Source: Rhodoferax sp. (GTDB lineage Bacteria > Pseudomonadota > Gammaproteobacteria > Burkholderiales > Burkholderiaceae_C). From it: a DNA stretch of 8,783 nucleotides. This document shows, piece by piece, positions 6,224-8,783 of the stretch (positions are counted from its first letter, which is position 1; each line of letters starts with the position of its first letter). Made by a program: the position numbers and the translations under genes. The notes below the pieces were generated by a model. It saw only the letters and a program-made list of their open reading frames with translations, was not told the origin of the DNA and did not search any database. The stretch covers positions 1 through 8,783 of the forward strand of contig JAIFMR010000105.1 in NCBI GenBank assembly GCA_020048255.1, written 5' to 3'.

Positions 6224-7144
6224 GCTCTTGCCAAACAGGCTTTCCACCAGATCGACTGCCAGCTCCGCCGTCTTGTTCTGGATGTCCAGCGCCGGGTTGA
6301 GTTCCACCAGGTCCAGCGAGGCCAGACGACCGGTGTCGGCAATCATCTCCATGCACAGTTGCGCCTCGCGATAGGTCGGGCCGCCGCGCACGGTGGTACC
6401 GACACCGGGCGCGATGTCCGGGTCCAGAAAGTCAACATCCAGACTCACATGCAAATGGGTGTTGGCGTCCACCAATGCCAGCGCCAGTTCCATGGCATGG
6501 CGCATGCCCATCTCGTCGATGAAACGCATGTCAAACACTTCAATGCCCATGTCATGCACCAGGCGCTTTTCTCCGGCATCCACACTGCGGATGCCAATTT
6601 GCCGTATCTCTTTGGGTAACAGTGCCGGTACATGGCCGCCCATGTCGGTCAAAGCCTGTGGCCCTTGGCCGCACAGGCAAGCCACAGGCATGCCATGGAT
6701 GTTGCCGCTCGGTGTCAGCGTGGCGGTGTTGAAGTCAGCATGGGCGTCAAACCACAATACCCGCAACTTTTTGCCCTGAGCCCGGCAGTGGCGTGCCACT
6801 GCGCTGATGGAGCCAATCGCCAGGCAATGGTCCCCACCCAGCATGATGGGCAGGCGGTTGGCAGCCAGTTCGGCATAGGTGGCGTCATGCAGCAATTGGT
6901 TCCACTGCACCACTTCGGGCAAGTGCCTGAACCCATTGACTGCTGCCTGCCACGGGTTGGCCGGGCCACGCAGGTTGCCGCAGTCTTTGACATCGATGCC
7001 AAACTGTTGAATCGCCTGGGCCAGGCCAGCCACTCGCAGCGCTTCCGGGCCCATGCGGGCGCCCAGGGTACCTGCGCCAATGTCGGTGGGCACGCCAATC
7101 AGGCTGACACCAGCTGACCGCGTGGTGGGTGGCACGGTGTTCAT
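6206..7144 (-). CDS. rocF: Arginase
   Basis: Arginase hydrolyses L-arginine to L-ornithine and urea (EC 3.5.3.1) in the cytoplasm with two Mn2+ ions. At 312 residues it is a normal family length. The metal ligands are all present: His106 in GGDH, Asp133, His135 and Asp137 in DAHADFN, and Asp236 and Asp238 in SLDVDF. Substrate-recognition residues typical of arginase rather than agmatinase are also visible: Asn139, Ser146/Asn148/His150 in SGNIHG, Asp189/Glu192 in VDAGE, and Glu281 in VELNP. The ATG at 7144 overlaps the stop of ornithine cyclodeaminase as ATGA, so the two are translationally coupled and its product is the next enzyme's substrate. Regulation is likely by the divergent Lrp-type gene. 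No truncation or missing residue was seen. Confidence 0.97.
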   Translation of the reverse strand: MNTVPPTTRSAGVSLIGVPTDIGAGTLGARMGPEALRVAGLAQAIQQFGIDVKDCGNLRGPANPWQAAVNGFRHLPEVVQWNQLLHDATYAELAANRLPIMLGGDHCLAIGSISAVARHCRAQGKKLRVLWFDAHADFNTATLTPSGNIHGMPVACLCGQGPQALTDMGGHVPALLPKEIRQIGIRSVDAGEKRLVHDMGIEVFDMRFIDEMGMRHAMELALALVDANTHLHVSLDVDFLDPDIAPGVGTTVRGGPTYREAQLCMEMIADTGRLASLDLVELNPALDIQNKTAELAVDLVESLFGKSTLMRR

Positions 7145-8268
7145 GCCGTCAATACCACTTCTTGGATGAGGGTGCGTCGGGCTGCTGTCTGGGATGTTTT
7201 GTTCATGAGGGGTGCAGGTGTTGCGTGACTGTCGGGTTGCAGTAAAACAAACAGGTCTTTCGGATTGACCAGTTCAGGGATCAACGATACCACTTGACCC
7301 AAGCCCAGCTCAATGGCGGCGTCACGCATGAAACGCAGGGCTGAATAATCCTGCAGTGCAAAACCAACCGAGTCAAACAGGGTGATTTCTTTGGCATGTG
7401 ACCGCCCCGGTGTCTGTCCGGCCAGCACTTGCCACAGTTCCGTCACGGCAAAATCAGCGGGCAAATGTTGCAGGTCGCCTTCGATGCGGGTTTGGGGTTC
7501 GTACTCGACAAACACCGAACTGGCACGCAGCACATCGGGATGAAGCTCGGTTTTGCCGGGGCAATCACCGCCCACACCATTGATGTGCATGCCAGGCTCG
7601 ATATGGTTCAGAGTCAGAATCGCGGCATTGGTCTTGTCTGCCGTGACCGTGGTCACGATGTTGGCACCCCGCACGGCCTCAGCCACGCTGTCACACACGG
7701 TCAGCCGCAGCCCGCTGGACTGCAGGTTGGCCAGTAGTTTGGCCGTTGCCTGGGGGTCGGTGTCATAAAGGCGGATTTCTTCAATACCCAACAGGTAGTG
7801 AAACGCCAGCGCCTGGAACTCGCTTTGCGCCCCGTTGCCAATCAGCGCCATGCACTTGCTGTCGGGTCGTGCCAGCACTTGGGCTGCCACCGCCGACATG
7901 GCAGCAGTGCGCAAGGCCGTGCTCAATGTCAGTTCACTCATGAACTCTGGAATGCCGGTGTCCACGTCGGCCAGCACGCCAAAGGCCATGACGCAGGGCA
8001 GGCCGATGGCGGTGTTTTTGGGGTGTCCGTTGACATACTTGAAGGCATAGGTTTTGGCATCCGAGATGGGCATCAACTCGATCACACCATCGGTGGAATG
8101 GTTGGCCACACGGGCGCATTTTTCAAAATCCTGCCAACGCAGGTAGTCCTCACGGATGTAACTTGCCATGCCTTTGAAGACGGTCTCCAGACCCATACGG
8201 TTGATCAGAGTGGCAACGTCCTGGACGCTGAGAAATTGGGTTTTGACGAGTTGGGGTAGTTTGATCAT
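7141..8268 (-). CDS. ocd: Ornithine cyclodeaminase
   Basis: This cytoplasmic enzyme converts L-ornithine to L-proline and ammonia with bound NAD(H) (EC 4.3.1.12), completing the arginine-to-proline route with the arginase encoded after it. It belongs to the ornithine cyclodeaminase/mu-crystallin family. Seen in the 375 residues are the substrate-side FKYVNGHPKN block with Lys77, Arg120 in STALRTAA, the Rossmann loop GNGAQ (144-148), Asp169 at the end of the next strand, and VGGDCPGKTEL with Asp235, which matches the catalytic Asp228 of the Pseudomonas putida enzyme. The ATG at 8268 is preceded by GGAG (8275-8278) with a 6-nt gap. The last 30 or so residues, after LFVLLQPD, look like an extra tail without clear family motifs. 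An alanine dehydrogenase-like paralogue is possible in this family, but the arginase overlap strongly favours ornithine. Confidence 0.95.
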   Translation of the reverse strand: MIKLPQLVKTQFLSVQDVATLINRMGLETVFKGMASYIREDYLRWQDFEKCARVANHSTDGVIELMPISDAKTYAFKYVNGHPKNTAIGLPCVMAFGVLADVDTGIPEFMSELTLSTALRTAAMSAVAAQVLARPDSKCMALIGNGAQSEFQALAFHYLLGIEEIRLYDTDPQATAKLLANLQSSGLRLTVCDSVAEAVRGANIVTTVTADKTNAAILTLNHIEPGMHINGVGGDCPGKTELHPDVLRASSVFVEYEPQTRIEGDLQHLPADFAVTELWQVLAGQTPGRSHAKEITLFDSVGFALQDYSALRFMRDAAIELGLGQVVSLIPELVNPKDLFVLLQPDSHATPAPLMNKTSQTAARRTLIQEVVLTA

Positions 8269-8329
8269 GGCAGGCTCCGTTGCTTAAGCCACAGTGTCCC
8301 AGCCTCTCGTGATAATGTAAATCGACAAC

Positions 8330-8358
8330 TTTGCATAAAAAATGCCAAAATATTGCCA
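8330..8358. promoter_or_regulatory. Candidate Lrp-type operator repeats
   Basis: TTTGCAT (8330-8336) faces ATGCCAAA (8342-8349) as an imperfect palindrome with one extra base across an A-tract. GCCA at 8344-8347 recurs at 8355-8358, 11 bp apart, about one helical turn. Phased AT-rich imperfect palindromes are typical of Lrp/AsnC binding regions; assignment to the adjacent regulator is inference. Confidence 0.35.
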
Positions 8359-8374
8359 TTTAGACAGCTACAAA

Positions 8375-8387
8375 TGTCACAATGACA
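8375..8387. promoter_or_regulatory. Inverted repeat TGTCA-CAA-TGACA next to the Lrp-type start
   Basis: A perfect 5-bp inverted repeat with a 3-bp spacer ends 2 nt before the ATG at 8390, where a Shine-Dalgarno would be expected but none is seen. Binding here could give autorepression. With only 5-bp arms it could also be chance. Confidence 0.3.
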
Positions 8388-8389
8388 AA

Positions 8390-8783
8390 ATGGACACCAC
8401 AGATCAACAATTGTTATCGTTGCTGCGCCGGGATGCCCGCACCAGCGTGGCCACACTGGCGCAAAAACTGGGGGTGTCACGCGGTACCGTCACCAACCGT
8501 GTCACCAAAATGGAAGACGCCGGCATCATCGTGGGCTACACCGTTCAATTGCGCCCCGATGCGGAACCCAATGAAATTTATGCCTGGATGAGCATTGCTG
8601 TGGAGGGCAATGAAACCCGCGCCGTCATTGCCAGTTTGCTGGGCGAACCCGGTGTGGCCATCCTGCACGACACCAATGGCCGTTGGGACTTACTGGCCGA
8701 ACTGCGCGCCGCCAATCTGGCGGAATTGTCCAAGGTGCTGGAACGCATCCGGCTGGTGCGCGGCATCAGCAACACCGAGACCA
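8390..8783 (+). CDS. Lrp/AsnC-family transcriptional regulator (3' truncated)
   Basis: The frame beginning ATG at 8390 stays open to the window edge, giving 131 residues (MDTTDQQLLSLLRRDARTS...) of a family usually near 150. The N-terminal winged helix-turn-helix is clear: DQQLLSLLRRDAR (5-17), ATLAQKLG (21-28), then the recognition helix in VSRGTVTNRVTKMEDAGII (29-47). The ligand-binding alpha/beta domain (RAM) begins near residue 64. Members bind DNA as dimers and higher oligomers and respond to amino acids. Divergent placement from ocd-rocF suggests it controls arginine/ornithine catabolism, with arginine, ornithine or proline as likely effector; this is inference from context. No Shine-Dalgarno precedes the ATG. 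Another ATG at 8382 is in a different frame and gives no family match. Confidence 0.93.
   Translation, partial: MDTTDQQLLSLLRRDARTSVATLAQKLGVSRGTVTNRVTKMEDAGIIVGYTVQLRPDAEPNEIYAWMSIAVEGNETRAVIASLLGEPGVAILHDTNGRWDLLAELRAANLAELSKVLERIRLVRGISNTET

Larger units (their letters stand above)
8269..8389. promoter_or_regulatory. Divergent regulatory region between ocd-rocF and the Lrp-type gene
   Basis: This 121-nt spacer is clearly AT-rich from about 8311 to 8389, unlike the GC-rich genes around it, and must hold both divergent promoters. I found no convincing -35/-10 pair for either direction; TCGACA at 8322-8327 on the plus strand is a 5-of-6 match to a -35 box but has only a poor CAAAAT 18 bp later. 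The AT-rich repeats listed separately fit the style of Lrp-family operators. Confidence 0.6.

Noticed and set aside
8382..8591. A 69-residue plus-strand frame starting at the ATG at 8382.
   Set aside because: It is out of frame with the clear Lrp/AsnC protein starting at 8390 and has no recognisable features.

Overview
The window looks like chromosomal DNA from a betaproteobacterium of the Burkholderiales, probably the Comamonadaceae (Rhodoferax/Polaromonas-like). This rests on the moderately high GC, the long NAD-dependent glutamate dehydrogenase, and an arginase/ornithine cyclodeaminase/Lrp cluster of the kind common in that group. The taxon is an inference from gene content. I see no insertion sequence, phage gene, integrase, CRISPR array, tRNA or rRNA.

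Layout, left to right. (1) Positions 1-2315 (+) hold the C-terminal half of a large NAD-glutamate dehydrogenase, truncated by the window edge. (2) Positions 2387-3091 (-) hold two small genes of unknown function in tandem, 24 nt apart: a 64-residue Gln/Pro-rich protein followed by a 161-residue coiled-coil protein. Both end in the same C-terminal motif, TxGRMLxxTA. (3) Positions 3166-6090 (-) hold a likely two-gene operon: a secreted lipocalin-like protein of the CrtC/AttH family, then an MsbA-type half-size ABC exporter 36 nt downstream. (4) Positions 6206-8268 (-) hold ornithine cyclodeaminase followed by arginase, overlapping by ATGA. (5) From 8390 (+) a divergent Lrp/AsnC-family regulator starts and runs off the right edge. 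The 121-nt divergent spacer is AT-rich and carries candidate operator repeats.

How the genes fit together. Arginase turns arginine into ornithine and urea. Ornithine cyclodeaminase turns ornithine into proline and ammonia. The Lrp-type protein probably senses an amino acid and controls that operon. Proline becomes glutamate through enzymes not in this window, and NAD-GDH then feeds 2-oxoglutarate to the TCA cycle, so both ends of this route are within 9 kb. The lipocalin/ABC pair suggests handling of a lipophilic compound at the envelope, with unknown substrate. The least explained part is the pair of small proteins with the shared C-terminal tag; this is the best candidate for something undescribed.
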